Of a stretch of DNA of 64,000 bases, positions 45,400 through 55,294 are shown piece after piece. Each line of letters opens with the position of its first letter. Position 1 is the stretch's first letter. This stretch comes from Sphingomonas sp. (GTDB lineage: Bacteria; Pseudomonadota; Alphaproteobacteria; Sphingomonadales; Sphingomonadaceae). The stretch is from contig JAICSX010000006.1 of assembly GCA_025936675.1 (NCBI GenBank), positions 8,308-72,307 on the forward strand. Reading direction: 5' to 3'. A program made the translations under genes and the position numbers. The notes under the pieces are model-generated. The model worked only from the letters and a program-made list of their open reading frames with translations. It did not search any database and was not told the origin of the DNA.

Positions 45400-47040
45400 A
45401 TGAACCGACATTTTTCTCGGCTGGGCGATTCCTTGGTGGCATTTCCAAAATCACTTGCCCATATCCTCGTTGCGCTCTGGGTTGCCCTACTGGCCGGCAG
45501 CGTTCCCGCGTTCGCAGCGCAGGTTCCGACCCCCAGCACGGTCGCGCTGACGAAGATAAACCTGATCAGCGAGAACGATCGCGAGGCGCATCTTCAGCTC
45601 GTCCTCGACCCCAACGTCAACGGCTTCCAGGCGCTCAGCAACAACCCGAACGACCCCACGATAGCGCTTGCGCTGACCACCCGCACCGCTTCGGCGGTGA
45701 GCCCGCGCGACTTGCATGGCATCGTCCGCGGTATCGAGTTCGTGCAGGCTGAAGGCGTGCTCGTGCTTCATTTCCAGGTCGACAAGGGCGCCACCGTCGC
45801 CGCCGTTGCCAGTGGCCAGAAGACCATCGAAGTGAATGTCAGCACGATCGAGAAGGCTGCACAGCAGGCTGACAATGGTCCAGTTGGCCCGACGGGGCCT
45901 CTTCCACCGAGCTATCAAGCGACGCCGGGGCAAGACAGCTATGCTCTCGTCCTTCTCAAATATGCCGACGTTTCGGAAATCGTCGGCCTCCTTTCTCCCG
46001 GAGGAGCGGTAAAATCGAACGACGTCTTTGTTCCGCGTGAACCGCAGTTCGGATCGAACAGCCTGACCGGCAATAACTACCAGCCCCAGGCGGCTACCCA
46101 GGCGCCCGGAAGCAGCGACGAGCCGCTCGGCCAGTCCGTCGATGCGTCGATGGCAATCGACCGCAGGCTGAATGCGGTGTGGCTGAGGGGCTCACCCGAT
46201 TACATCGAGCGGATGAAGGCGATGATCGCCGCGATCGATATCCCGGTCGACAGCGTGATCCTCGAAACGCAGATGGTTGAGCTCAACGAAACCGGCTCGA
46301 AGGCGATCGGCATCGATTTTTCGAATGCCAACGGCCAGATCGGCGTCGTCAGCCTCCACTCGGGCGAAGCGATTTTGCCCGGCGTCCCGCTTCAGGGCTG
46401 TGACATTGGCGGCGGCGGGTGCGCGGGTCATGTGAGCAGCGCTGCGTTTCAGGCGGCACTTTACGCGCAGATCTCCAAAGGAAACGGCCGCATCGTCTCG
46501 AAGCCTCGGATCGCGGCGCAGAGCGGGTCGACTGCCAAGATCATCACCGGCGACGCCTTGCCGATCCTGACGTCAATCGCCTTGTCGGGAGTAAACGGGG
46601 TTCAGCAGCAGGTTCAATATGTGAACGTCGGCGTCACCCTGCAAATCGCACCACGTGTCAGCCCAGACGGTTTCGTCTCGAGCCACATCTACTGCGTCGT
46701 ATCGAGTGTGACGGGCTATTCGCAGGGCTATCCGACGATCAGCCAGCGACAGGCCGAGACCGCTGCAACCGTCCGCGACGGCGATTCATTCGTGATCGGC
46801 GGCCTCACCCAGGACGAGGACCTTACGACCAAGACAAAGGTGCCCCTGCTTGGGGACATCCCGATCGTGGGACAGGCTTTCCGCACCGACAAGCAGACGC
46901 GCAGCAAGACGGAGCTCTACATCATCGTGACGCCGCATATCGTTCACCGCGTCGGGACGATGGCGCTGACGACCGCCCGGCAGGAGCAATATGATGCTCG
47001 GCCGGTGACCACGGTCCCTGCACCGTCGCCTCAGCAATAG
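45400..47040 (+). CDS. Secretin family protein (GspD/PilQ-like)
   Basis: About 546 residues from ATG 45400. Signal region SLAHILVALWVALLAGSVPAF; an N-terminal domain to about residue 150; an N1/N3-like region ending in DRRLNAVWLRGSPDYIERMK and AAIDIPVDSVILETQMVELN; then the secretin pore domain with VSKPRIAAQSGSTAKIITG, VPLLGDIPIVGQAF and the closing TELYIIVTPHIV. Secretins form outer-membrane channels for type II secretion, type IV pili or filamentous phage. No other secretion-system gene is nearby, so the assembly is unknown; adjacency to a secreted peptidase suggests export of that enzyme, as inference. Confidence 0.9.
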   Translation: MNRHFSRLGDSLVAFPKSLAHILVALWVALLAGSVPAFAAQVPTPSTVALTKINLISENDREAHLQLVLDPNVNGFQALSNNPNDPTIALALTTRTASAVSPRDLHGIVRGIEFVQAEGVLVLHFQVDKGATVAAVASGQKTIEVNVSTIEKAAQQADNGPVGPTGPLPPSYQATPGQDSYALVLLKYADVSEIVGLLSPGGAVKSNDVFVPREPQFGSNSLTGNNYQPQAATQAPGSSDEPLGQSVDASMAIDRRLNAVWLRGSPDYIERMKAMIAAIDIPVDSVILETQMVELNETGSKAIGIDFSNANGQIGVVSLHSGEAILPGVPLQGCDIGGGGCAGHVSSAAFQAALYAQISKGNGRIVSKPRIAAQSGSTAKIITGDALPILTSIALSGVNGVQQQVQYVNVGVTLQIAPRVSPDGFVSSHIYCVVSSVTGYSQGYPTISQRQAETAATVRDGDSFVIGGLTQDEDLTTKTKVPLLGDIPIVGQAFRTDKQTRSKTELYIIVTPHIVHRVGTMALTTARQEQYDARPVTTVPAPSPQQ

Positions 47041-47066
47041 GAAGACTTGGGGTTTAGACGCGCCGG

Positions 47067-48752
47067 TTAGGCGACGGACTTTGCGCCGGAACCGCGCGCG
47101 TTGTTCGTCCAGGCAAGGAATTCCTCTTCGAACATCGGTTCGGAGAAAACGTAACCCTGGACCGTGTCGCAGCCCATTGCGCGCAAGATGTCTGCCTGCG
47201 CCACCGTTTCGACGGCTTCGGCGACAACCTCGCAATGCACGCCCTTGATCAACTGGATCACCGCTTGGACGATGAGGCGGGCCTTTTCGCTGGTGTCGAT
47301 GTCCGCCGTCAGCGACGGATCGAGCTTCACTCGATCGAGCGGCATCGAACGAAGCCTCGCAAGATTCGAATAGCCGGTACCGAAATCGTCGATCGCAATG
47401 CGGGCGCCATCGTTTCTGAGCGCAGCGATTTCCTCGAGTACCGTCGCGCTGACTTCCATTGCGGCACTTTCGGTGAATTCGAGTTCGACCATCGACAGCG
47501 GCACGCCGGCGTCGCCGAACGCCTGCCGAAGCTTGAGGAAGAAGTCCGGCCGTTCGACCTGACGCGGGCTGATGTTGAACGCCAGGCGTCCATCGAAGCC
47601 ATCGCGATGCCACCCGGCTAGAGTCACCGCGACTTCGCCAACGACCCAATCCCCGATTTCGGCAATGAGCCCCGTGCGCTCAGCGACCGGAATGAAGCTG
47701 TTGGGCTGTCTCAAGCCTTCGCGCGGATGGTTCCAGCGCAAAAGGGCCTCGGCGCCGGCGACTTCTCCCGTCACCAAGCTCATCTGCGGCTGAAAGGCGA
47801 GAACGAATTCGTTGCGCTGAATGGCCTCGCCAAGCGCCTTTTCGGTTTCGACGCGCTGTTGGTGATCGGCGGCCAAGTCCGCGTCGAACAGGCAGTGCTG
47901 CCCTCCCCCGCTCGACTTCGCCCGGTACATAGCGATGTCTGCCGCGCGCATCAGCGCTTCAATGCTGGTCCCGTGGTCGGGAGAAATCGCGATTCCGATC
48001 GAAGCGCCGATATCGACGCTATGCGAAGAGAGCTCGAAAGGCTCTGAGATCGCGAGGACGACCCGCCGGGCGACGCGCTCGATATTTGCGACGGAATCGA
48101 TCTCCGGGAAGAAGATAGTGAACTCGTCCCCCGCCAGGCGAGCGAGCAGCGGGCGCGTCCGCGCGCTGCCGTTGAATTCGGCGTTGACGACGACGCGCAG
48201 ACGGTTCGCGACCATGATCAGCAGCTGATCGCCGCGGGCGTGACCGAGGCTGTCGTTGACCGTCTTGAAGCGATCCAGATCGACGAACAGCATTGCCGAA
48301 TGAGCATCATCGAGCACTTCGCTCATCAGCTTGTCGGCTTCCGAACGGAAATGGAGCCGGTTGGGCAGGGACGTCACCGGGTCGTACATGCCGAGCGCGT
48401 GCGCATTCTCGATCGACGCCCGAACCTCCGCGAAGAGGCTGTCGACCGCAGCCGCGAGCTTGGGCATCGTGCGGCGAACCGCCGCGGGCGCGGGTGAGAC
48501 GAGGTCGCCTTCCTCTACTGCAAGTAGCCGGTCGCTGAGAGCGGCTAGGGCGCGAGCGCTTTCGCTGTTTGGGCGTTCCGCGGCGACATAGCTGACGAGA
48601 AGGCAGAAGGCGCCCGCAACGACTGCGGCAACCACCTTCTCGTCGAACTCGGTCAGATACAGGAGCGCGGTCAGCGAGAAGAGGAAGGACGCAGCTCCGG
48701 CGGCGCACGACAGGATCGCGTTGCTGATCTTCTGGGCCGTGCCTGCCTTCAT
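47067..48752 (-). CDS. GGDEF/EAL bifunctional c-di-GMP signalling protein
   Basis: 561 residues. Two N-terminal membrane helices (about 10-60), a linker, then a GGDEF domain (MYDPVTSLPNRLHF, FVDLDRFKTVNDSLGH) whose signature is AGDEF instead of GGDEF, and an EAL domain with AEALLRW, NISPRQ, ELEFTES, IDDFGTGYSNLARL, VKLDPSL, AEAVET and QGYVFSEP, all residues needed for phosphodiesterase activity. The first Gly of GGDEF is Ala, so cyclase activity is doubtful while c-di-GMP hydrolysis looks intact. Membrane-bound with the catalytic part in the cytosol. Confidence 0.93.
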   Translation of the reverse strand: MKAGTAQKISNAILSCAAGAASFLFSLTALLYLTEFDEKVVAAVVAGAFCLLVSYVAAERPNSESARALAALSDRLLAVEEGDLVSPAPAAVRRTMPKLAAAVDSLFAEVRASIENAHALGMYDPVTSLPNRLHFRSEADKLMSEVLDDAHSAMLFVDLDRFKTVNDSLGHARGDQLLIMVANRLRVVVNAEFNGSARTRPLLARLAGDEFTIFFPEIDSVANIERVARRVVLAISEPFELSSHSVDIGASIGIAISPDHGTSIEALMRAADIAMYRAKSSGGGQHCLFDADLAADHQQRVETEKALGEAIQRNEFVLAFQPQMSLVTGEVAGAEALLRWNHPREGLRQPNSFIPVAERTGLIAEIGDWVVGEVAVTLAGWHRDGFDGRLAFNISPRQVERPDFFLKLRQAFGDAGVPLSMVELEFTESAAMEVSATVLEEIAALRNDGARIAIDDFGTGYSNLARLRSMPLDRVKLDPSLTADIDTSEKARLIVQAVIQLIKGVHCEVVAEAVETVAQADILRAMGCDTVQGYVFSEPMFEEEFLAWTNNARGSGAKSVA

Positions 48753-48826
48753 GGTGCGGATGCGCCTCGCGGGGCGGAATGACTCCGCCTACACACCCGC
48801 GTTAACGATTTGAGGTTAAGAAAACG

Positions 48827-49363
48827 TCAGCGGCCGGGAGCGTTCCGCCGCAAGATCAAGTAAAGGCTTCCGCCGCCGCCATGGCGGCGATGCGCGCCGC
48901 GGACCGCTGCGATGTGTTGCGAATGGCGGGATGCAGCGAGCCAATCATGAACCGCGGCCCGGATGCGGCCGCGCTGGACGGGCTGATCGCCTGGTCGATG
49001 ATGCCCGGTGATCAGGAGGATCACGCGTTCGCCACGGGCGATGGCCTGTTCGAGGAGACGGTCGATCGCTGACCACGCGCGATCCAGATTCATGCCATGA
49101 AGATCGAGCACTCGGTCGGGCTCGACAGAACCGATCCTCAGCTTCTTGTCCCAGCTGCCGTCGAGGGTTTTGTGGGTGATCGGAATAGGCTTCTCAGCAG
49201 CGGGCTTCGACGGCGGCAACTCAGGCTGCGCCAGCTTTGGCGCGCTTGGGACTTCAGGGCGTTTCTCTACGACTGTCGGTTCAGGTCGAGCGCGCGAAAG
49301 CGGTCGGATCGTTGCTGCGACCCGGGCCCACAGCTCCGCCTCTTCAGGGCTGAGCGAGCGCAC
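48827..49363 (-). CDS. Smr/MutS2 C-terminal domain protein
   Basis: 178 residues. A proline/lysine-rich N-terminal half, then an Smr domain with VLDLHGMNLDRAWSAIDRLL and VILLITGHH, the LDxHG and nucleotide/DNA-facing motif of the family. Related to MutS2 C-termini; some Smr domains nick DNA or RNA. GTG 49363 starts inside the mltA end (20-base overlap), so coupled to it. Last gene of the Tim44-mltA-smr run opposite secB. Confidence 0.88.
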   Translation of the reverse strand: MRSLSPEEAELWARVAATIRPLSRARPEPTVVEKRPEVPSAPKLAQPELPPSKPAAEKPIPITHKTLDGSWDKKLRIGSVEPDRVLDLHGMNLDRAWSAIDRLLEQAIARGERVILLITGHHRPGDQPVQRGRIRAAVHDWLAASRHSQHIAAVRGAHRRHGGGGSLYLILRRNAPGR

Positions 49364-50543
49364 GGACCGCCGTGCCCTTCGGCACCAGGATCAAAGCCTC
49401 GCCGTTTGCCGACATGCCCCCCGCGATTGCAGCGGCATCTGATCCGGCACCCCAGTAGGTATCGAAGCGGTTGGGACCCTTGATCGCACCGCCGGTGTCT
49501 TGCGCGACCCAAATGCCGTCCACCTCGGGCCTGTCGGCCTTTTCGAGATAAATCGGTGCACCGAGCGGCACGTAATTGGGGTCAGCAGCGACGGTGGTCT
49601 GATCCGCAATCGGGACATTCAGCGCGCCGAACGGCGCCGCTCCCGGAATCTGCTTGAAGAAGATGTAGGAGAGGTTTTGGCGCATGAGCGCGCGACCCTG
49701 ATCGGGGTTCGCCCGGATCCAATCTTTGATCGCCTGCATGCTCGCGCCGCCAGGAGGAAGGATATTCTGCTCCCGAAGCAGCCTGCCGATGGCCACATAG
49801 TCGCGGCCGTTCTGCCCGGCGTAGCCGACCTGCATGGTCGAGCCATCGTCGAACCTCACCAGCGCCGATCCCTGGATCTCGGCGAAGAACAGCTCGACCG
49901 GATCCTTGGCCCAGGCGAGCTCGAGCCCTTTTCCGGCAAGGGCGCCATCTTCAATCTCGGCCCTCGTGTAGTAGAGGACACAGGCGCCCGTCTCATCGAC
50001 CCGGCCGCGGCCCGTCCCCCCGTCCAGCCGCGTGCAGCGAACGAGATCGGGCGGCACGCGGTAGATCGGAACATAGCCTGGCCCGGGCGTTCGCGAGCCC
50101 TCAATTTCAGGCTCGTAATAGCCGGTCGCAAAGGCCCGGCCGTCGCCGACCTTCACCCAGTCAAAGCCGTAGTAGAAGAAGCCCGGCGCAAAGCTCGGGT
50201 CGAGCGTCGCGGCCTGCGCGCAGAGTTGTTGCCAGTCGCGGCCGTTGGTCAGCCCTGACGCATCGGTCCGCGTCATCACAGCAGGGCAGCTTGTTCGGAA
50301 CGCGCCAAGCGCCCGCGCGGCTCGATCGGCCTTTAGGACACGCGGTGTCTCGAGTTTCACTCCAGTCTGGACGGCATTCTTGCCGACCGGCGAAGGCGGC
50401 GGAACGGGCACCGGCGTGGGCGTCGGCGTTGCTGACGGTTGCGGCGCAATCGGCGCTACTTCAGGAGGTGATGCCGGTCTCGTGGCGCAGGCGGAAAGCA
50501 GAGCGAGAGCGGCGGCCGCTGACAGCCGCTTCCAAACCCTCAC
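49344..50543 (-). CDS. mltA: Lytic murein transglycosylase MltA
   Basis: 399 residues. Lipoprotein signal with lipobox in ALALLSAC; a Pro-rich linker (residues about 30-60); the MltA barrel (DPSFAPGFFYYGFDW, FATGYYEPEIEGS, ALVRFDDGSTMQVGYAGQNG); and a C-terminal 3D domain with VAQDTGGAIKGPNRFDTYWG, holding the catalytic aspartate. It cleaves peptidoglycan to 1,6-anhydromuropeptides. GTG at 50543 overlaps the upstream Tim44 gene's stop (GTGA). Conserved alphaproteobacterial neighbour order. Confidence 0.93.
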   Translation of the reverse strand: MRVWKRLSAAAALALLSACATRPASPPEVAPIAPQPSATPTPTPVPVPPPSPVGKNAVQTGVKLETPRVLKADRAARALGAFRTSCPAVMTRTDASGLTNGRDWQQLCAQAATLDPSFAPGFFYYGFDWVKVGDGRAFATGYYEPEIEGSRTPGPGYVPIYRVPPDLVRCTRLDGGTGRGRVDETGACVLYYTRAEIEDGALAGKGLELAWAKDPVELFFAEIQGSALVRFDDGSTMQVGYAGQNGRDYVAIGRLLREQNILPPGGASMQAIKDWIRANPDQGRALMRQNLSYIFFKQIPGAAPFGALNVPIADQTTVAADPNYVPLGAPIYLEKADRPEVDGIWVAQDTGGAIKGPNRFDTYWGAGSDAAAIAGGMSANGEALILVPKGTAVRALAQP

Positions 50544-51193
50544 TCTTCCTCGTCGGTCTCGATCAATAGCCAGTTCGGATCGCTCGCCGCGGTATCGCGC
50601 CGGAACGTCCACAGGTCTCGGGTTTGGACGGCATCGCTGAGCGACCCTGCGACGACCTGCCCCTCCGAATTCCTCGTGACCGCTGCAATGTCCGCTTCGA
50701 AGCGAACGCCGATGATGGCAACGCCCCGCTCGAGACTAGCTTCGGAAATGACTGCCTGGTCGATCGTGACGAGCCGGTTGTCGAGGGTCAGTCCCTCCTT
50801 CTTCCGCTGTTCAACGGCAGAAGCGAAAGCCTCATAGACGTGCGGCTCGACGTGGCTGCGAAGCGCACCGAGATCACCTTTCCAGAAGGCCTCGAGAATC
50901 ATTCGGTAGGCCGCCTTGGCGCCCTCGAGGAAACGAGCGACGTCGAAGTTCGAATCGGCGGCCAGAATTGCCCGGACTCCTGGTCCGGCAGTCGGCACGA
51001 ACGCCATGTCACCACTGTCGGCTGGCGTCGGCTGTGGGACGGCAGCTTGCCTAACCTGCGGCGCGGCCGGCGCGTCGGATTCGGCGGGCTTGAGGATCGG
51101 CTGTTGCTCATGGCCCGTGCGCTCGCCGAGCACGCTGTAAAGGCGAAGCCCGATGAACAGGGCGACGAGGGCGAGGATGACGATAACGGTCAA
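50540..51193 (-). CDS. Tim44-domain protein (TimA-like)
   Basis: 217 residues. A single N-terminal membrane helix (MTVIVILALVALFIGLRLY), a low-complexity Pro/Ala region to about residue 65, and a Tim44-like domain with FDVARFLEGAKAAYRMILEAFWKGD and AVQTRDLWTFRRDTAASDPNWLL. Alphaproteobacterial Tim44 proteins are membrane-attached relatives of the mitochondrial import subunit. TTG start at 51193. Faces secB across a 195-base gap; its stop overlaps the mltA GTG. Confidence 0.9.
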   Translation of the reverse strand: MTVIVILALVALFIGLRLYSVLGERTGHEQQPILKPAESDAPAAPQVRQAAVPQPTPADSGDMAFVPTAGPGVRAILAADSNFDVARFLEGAKAAYRMILEAFWKGDLGALRSHVEPHVYEAFASAVEQRKKEGLTLDNRLVTIDQAVISEASLERGVAIIGVRFEADIAAVTRNSEGQVVAGSLSDAVQTRDLWTFRRDTAASDPNWLLIETDEEE

Positions 51194-51388
51194 CGGTGAA
51201 TCCTACTTGCGTCTCAGCGTACCAACATAGTGTCCATATCGTAAATATTCCAACACCAGCCAACGCACGAAGGTGGCATTGCGCCTCATATTGGCGGCTG
51301 CTAGTCGCTCGGGCGTGACGCGCCGCCTTCCCAAAGGCGGTTCCCGATCAGCGCAACCACAGCACAACATCTTGTAAGGACAGCATGA

Positions 51389-51922
51389 ATGGCGGACCAG
51401 GAACCCAACGCGGGCGGCAACGGCGCCGACGATAACGGCCAGCCGCAGGTTTCGATCCTAGCGCAATATGTGAAGGATCTTTCGGTCGAAAATCCGAGCG
51501 CGCCTCAGGTCTATTCCTGGCAGATCCAGCCGAGCCTCGACGTGCAGTTCAACCTCAACGCCCAAGCGCAGGCGCAGGGCACGCACGAAATTTCGCTGAA
51601 GTTCGATATTTCAGCGCGCTCGGACAATGGCGTCCACTTCGTCGTCGACCTTACCTATGCGGGCCTGTTCGGGATCCGCAACGTGCCGGACGAGGCGATG
51701 GCGCCGTTTCTGCTCATCGAGGCGCCGCGCCTTCTCTTCCCGTTCGCGCGGCAGGTCATCTCGGATGCTGTCTCCGGAATGGGCTTTCCGCCGCTTCTGC
51801 TCGATCCGATCGACTTCGCGTCTGCCTATATGGCACAGGTCGAGGCCGCCCAGCAGCAGGCCGGATTCGCCGGCGGCAACGGCGGCGCGGTTCAGCCAGC
51901 GGAAGAGCCGACAGAGAGCTAA
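51389..51922 (+). CDS. secB: Protein-export chaperone SecB
   Basis: 177 residues with the SecB core: VSILAQYVKDLSVENPSAP, VQFNLNAQAQAQGTHEISL, FVVDLTYAGLFGIRNVPDEA, and ARQVISDAVSGMGFPPLLLDPIDF. SecB keeps precursors unfolded and delivers them to SecA. N- and C-termini are extended with acidic and Gln-rich segments. The 195-base gap before it has a hairpin CCGCCTT/AAGGCGG at 51323-51340 and no other feature I can name. Divergent from the Tim44 gene. Confidence 0.95.
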   Translation: MADQEPNAGGNGADDNGQPQVSILAQYVKDLSVENPSAPQVYSWQIQPSLDVQFNLNAQAQAQGTHEISLKFDISARSDNGVHFVVDLTYAGLFGIRNVPDEAMAPFLLIEAPRLLFPFARQVISDAVSGMGFPPLLLDPIDFASAYMAQVEAAQQQAGFAGGNGGAVQPAEEPTES

Positions 51923-51952
51923 GGTTTCCGTAGCTCGCGGGGGACCGAGCGG

Positions 51953-53524
51953 ATGAATCTTGCCCGTTCGCTTGGATCAGTCGGCGGTTTGACCCTGGTC
52001 AGCCGCGTGCTCGGGCTCGCGCGCGACATGCTGTTCGCGCAATTTGTGGGTGCGAACTTCGCGTCCGATGCTTTCGCAGTCGCGTGGCGGATGCCGAACA
52101 TGTTCCGGGCGCTTTTCGCCGAGGGCGCCTTCTCGGCAGCCTTCATCCCGATGTTCAACAAGAAGGTCGCCGACAAGAACGGACCGGGGCTGCCGGCTGG
52201 GCTCGCGTTTGCAGAAGATGCGCTCTCGGTCCTGCTGCCGGTTTTGGTGCTGATGACGGTGCTCCTAGAGCTGTTCGCGTGGCCGGCAACCTACCTCATC
52301 TCGCTGGGATTTCATCGCGCGTCGCACGAGCAGTTCGCTTTCGCAGTGACGCTGACTCGCTTCACCTTTCCCTATCTGATGCTGATCTCGCTCGCTTCCT
52401 TGCTCGGCGGGATTCTTAACTCGCTGCACAAATTCTGGGTTGCCGCGGCAGCGCCCATCCTCCTCAACGTCGCGCAGATCGTCGCGCTGCTGTTGTTCCA
52501 CACGCACGAGCCGATGAGCACGACGAAATACCAGGCGATCTCGGTTACGGTCGGAGGGGGCCTCCAGCTCGCCTGGCTCGCGCAGTCCTGCTGGGCCAAT
52601 CACGTCCGGCTCAGGCTCAAGTGGCCGACCTTCAACGTCGACGTTAAGCGTCTCTTGAGGCTGATCGGACCGGCGGCAGCGGGCGCCGGTGCGGTTCAGT
52701 TCAACCTGCTCATATCGACCGCGCTCGCGGCCAAGCTGCTGCCGGCCGGATCGGTCTCGTACATTTATTATGCTGACCGACTGAACCAGCTGCCGCTCGG
52801 GCTTGTCGGAATCGGGCTTGGCACCGTGCTACTGCCGACGATCTCCCACCAGCTCGGTCGCGGCGCCGAGAGTGAAGCAATGGCCACGCAGAATCGAGGA
52901 ATGGAGCTTGCGCTGTTGTTCACGTTGCCGGCGACAGTCGCGCTCGTGATTTGCGGCGTTCCGATCATCACCGGCCTGTTCCAACACGGCCAATTCGATC
53001 CGACGGCTTCGCTGAGGACGGGCCAGGCGCTCGCAGCTTTTTCCGTCGGACTTCCCTCCTACATCCTCGTAAAGGTGCTCACGCCCGGCTATTACGCCCG
53101 CCACGACACCAGAACGCCGATGCGTTTCGCGATGATCTCAATCGCGGTAAATCTCGTGCTCAACCTGGCATTCATCCTTCCGCTGAAGCACATGGGGCCG
53201 CCGCTGGCGACGGCGCTTGCTTCGACCGTCAATGTCTGGATGCTCTATCACGAGTTGAAGAAGCGCGGCCATTTCGAGGCTGACTCGAGGCTCAAGCGGC
53301 GTGTGCCGAGGCTGGCACTCGCGGCGATTCTCATGGGCATCACGCTGTTCTTCATCACGCCCCTCCTCGATCCCTATATGACCGGCTCGATCTTCCGCCG
53401 CGCCGCCGGGCTGATTGCGCTTTGCGCTGCCGGCGGAGCCGTCTACGCGGTCGCCTGTTTCGTCACGGGAGGCTTTGTGCTCGGCGATCTCAAAGTGTTG
53501 ATAAGGCGAACGCGGCAAGCATGA
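51953..53524 (+). CDS. murJ: Lipid II flippase MurJ
   Basis: 523 residues, about 14 membrane helices. Family-typical stretches: [21 protein letters not shown] at the start, [21 protein letters not shown] and [41 protein letters not shown] and [20 protein letters not shown] [12 protein letters not shown]. MurJ flips lipid II across the inner membrane for peptidoglycan synthesis. Begins 30 bases after secB; its TGA overlaps the trpS ATG. Confidence 0.96.
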   Translation: MNLARSLGSVGGLTLVSRVLGLARDMLFAQFVGANFASDAFAVAWRMPNMFRALFAEGAFSAAFIPMFNKKVADKNGPGLPAGLAFAEDALSVLLPVLVLMTVLLELFAWPATYLISLGFHRASHEQFAFAVTLTRFTFPYLMLISLASLLGGILNSLHKFWVAAAAPILLNVAQIVALLLFHTHEPMSTTKYQAISVTVGGGLQLAWLAQSCWANHVRLRLKWPTFNVDVKRLLRLIGPAAAGAGAVQFNLLISTALAAKLLPAGSVSYIYYADRLNQLPLGLVGIGLGTVLLPTISHQLGRGAESEAMATQNRGMELALLFTLPATVALVICGVPIITGLFQHGQFDPTASLRTGQALAAFSVGLPSYILVKVLTPGYYARHDTRTPMRFAMISIAVNLVLNLAFILPLKHMGPPLATALASTVNVWMLYHELKKRGHFEADSRLKRRVPRLALAAILMGITLFFITPLLDPYMTGSIFRRAAGLIALCAAGGAVYAVACFVTGGFVLGDLKVLIRRTRQA

Positions 53525-54534
53525 ATAGCAACGGGCCCTTCCGCGTCCTTTCCGGAATCCAGCCGACGGGCAATCTGCATCTGGGCAATTTGCTCGGCGC
53601 GATCCTGCGCTGGGTGAGGATGCAGGAGGAAGCGGAATGTCTCTTCTTCCTTGCCGACCTTCACGCGCTGACAGTCGACATCGATCCCGCCGAGCTACGG
53701 TCGAACGTTCGGGAAATGGCGGCAGCACTGATCGCCAGCGGCATCGATCCCAAGAAATCGGCCCTGTTCCGGCAAAGCGCCGTGCCTGCTCATTCCGAGC
53801 TCACGTGGATCCTCAACGGCACTGCTCGGATGGGCTGGCTCAATCGCATGACGCAGTGGAAGGACAAGGCCGGCAAGAACCGCGAGGGCGCGTCCGTCGC
53901 CTTGTTCGACTATCCTGTGCTCCAGGCCGCCGACATCCTGCTCTACCAAGCGACCCACGTCCCGGTCGGCGAGGACCAGAAGCAGCATGTCGAGCTGACT
54001 CGCGACATCGCGATCAAGTTCAACAATGACTTCGATGTCGAGCTGTTCATCGTCCCCGAGCCGTTCATCGGCGGCGGGACGACAGCACGGATCATGTCGC
54101 TGAGGGACGGCAAGGTGAAGATGTCGAAGTCCGACCCATCGGAAATGAGCCGGGTCCACCTCACCGATAGCGACGACGAGATCGCGCAGAAGATCAGGAA
54201 GGCGAAGACCGATCCCGAGCCGCTGCCGGAGACGGCGCAGGGGTTGGAGGCGCGTCCCGAAGCGAAGAATTTAGTCGGAATCTATGCCGCAGTCGTGGAC
54301 CAGAGCATGGACGAGGTGCTCGGCCGCTTCGCGGGACAGGGCTTTGGCCAGTTCAAGCCTGCCCTTGCCGAGGTGCTCATCAACCTCATCGCACCGATCC
54401 GTGCCCGCCTCGATGACCTGCGCCAGCACCCTGACGAACTGGACCGGATCCTGTCCGAAGGCGCAACCCGCGCGTCCGTATTGGCCAACCCTGTTCTCGC
54501 TCGCGCCAAGGCCGCGGTCGGCCTGTCGCTATAG
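53521..54534 (+). CDS. trpS: Tryptophanyl-tRNA synthetase
   Basis: 337 residues, class I. The HIGH-equivalent motif appears in [16 protein letters not shown], followed by [10 protein letters not shown] and [15 protein letters not shown], and the KMSKS loop as VKMSKSDPS. It charges tRNA-Trp. ATG 53521 overlaps the murJ stop by 4 bases. The murJ-trpS pairing is frequent in alphaproteobacteria. The next gene (exoD-like) begins 8 bases later. Confidence 0.97.
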   Translation: MNSNGPFRVLSGIQPTGNLHLGNLLGAILRWVRMQEEAECLFFLADLHALTVDIDPAELRSNVREMAAALIASGIDPKKSALFRQSAVPAHSELTWILNGTARMGWLNRMTQWKDKAGKNREGASVALFDYPVLQAADILLYQATHVPVGEDQKQHVELTRDIAIKFNNDFDVELFIVPEPFIGGGTTARIMSLRDGKVKMSKSDPSEMSRVHLTDSDDEIAQKIRKAKTDPEPLPETAQGLEARPEAKNLVGIYAAVVDQSMDEVLGRFAGQGFGQFKPALAEVLINLIAPIRARLDDLRQHPDELDRILSEGATRASVLANPVLARAKAAVGLSL

Positions 54535-54542
54535 CCGCGCTC

Positions 54543-55178
54543 TTGAATAACAAAAGCCAGCCGGAACGGCCGCTCCCGCTCTCGCAGCGGCTTGCCCAGA
54601 TCGCCGAGCAGAGCGGACCGGATCGGATCGCATTATCGGAACTGGCGCGGCAGCTTCATTCGCGGGTCTGGGGTGGGCTGCTCGTCGTCTTCGCAGCGAT
54701 CAACATCATTCCGCTTCCGCCCGGGACGAATACGATCATCGCCATTCCGCTCGTGCTCATCTCGGCGCAAATGGTCTTTGGGCGCGCAAGCCCCTGGTTT
54801 CCTCAATGGATCGACCGGCGCGGAGTCACGAAAGACGAGTTGCAAAAGCTGATCGAGAAGATGGGCCCGGTCGAAGCACGCATCGAACGAATTTTCCGGC
54901 CGCGTATGGCTGACCTGACCGGCTCAACGGCCACAAGGGCGATCGGATTGGTGTGCATGATCCTGTCGGTCATCGCAGGCCTTCCCATACTGATGATCCA
55001 CAACGCTCCCGCTGTCGCGATCGTACTCTTCGGGCTTGCGCTGATCTACCGTGACGGTGCGCTTGTGATCGTTGCCGCTGTCGCGGCGATACTCGCGATC
55101 GCGTTTGACGCCGCGCTGGTCGTATGGGGCGTCGCGGCAGTTAAGTACGCGCTCGCCTGGCTGCACCAATCGAGCTGA
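54543..55178 (+). CDS. ExoD family membrane protein
   Basis: 211 residues. The N-terminal part is soluble (PLPLSQRLAQIAEQSGPDRI), then GGLLVVFAAINIIPLPPGTN, the family-specific LPPGTN segment, and further hydrophobic helices (RAIGLVCMILSVIAGLPIL, AVAIVLFGLALIYRDGALVIVAAVAA). ExoD was named for exopolysaccharide synthesis in rhizobia; its reaction is not known. TTG start at 54543, 8 bases after trpS and therefore probably in its operon. Confidence 0.88.
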   Translation: MNNKSQPERPLPLSQRLAQIAEQSGPDRIALSELARQLHSRVWGGLLVVFAAINIIPLPPGTNTIIAIPLVLISAQMVFGRASPWFPQWIDRRGVTKDELQKLIEKMGPVEARIERIFRPRMADLTGSTATRAIGLVCMILSVIAGLPILMIHNAPAVAIVLFGLALIYRDGALVIVAAVAAILAIAFDAALVVWGVAAVKYALAWLHQSS

Positions 55179-55294
55179 GGCGAGTATCGGCTCGTCGGAC
55201 CGACCGAACGCTTCATCGACCGTTCACAGCCGTTGATGCTATGAGCCGGCTTTCACCATTGTTGTTTTCAAGCCCTTCTGAGGGGGGAGTAACC

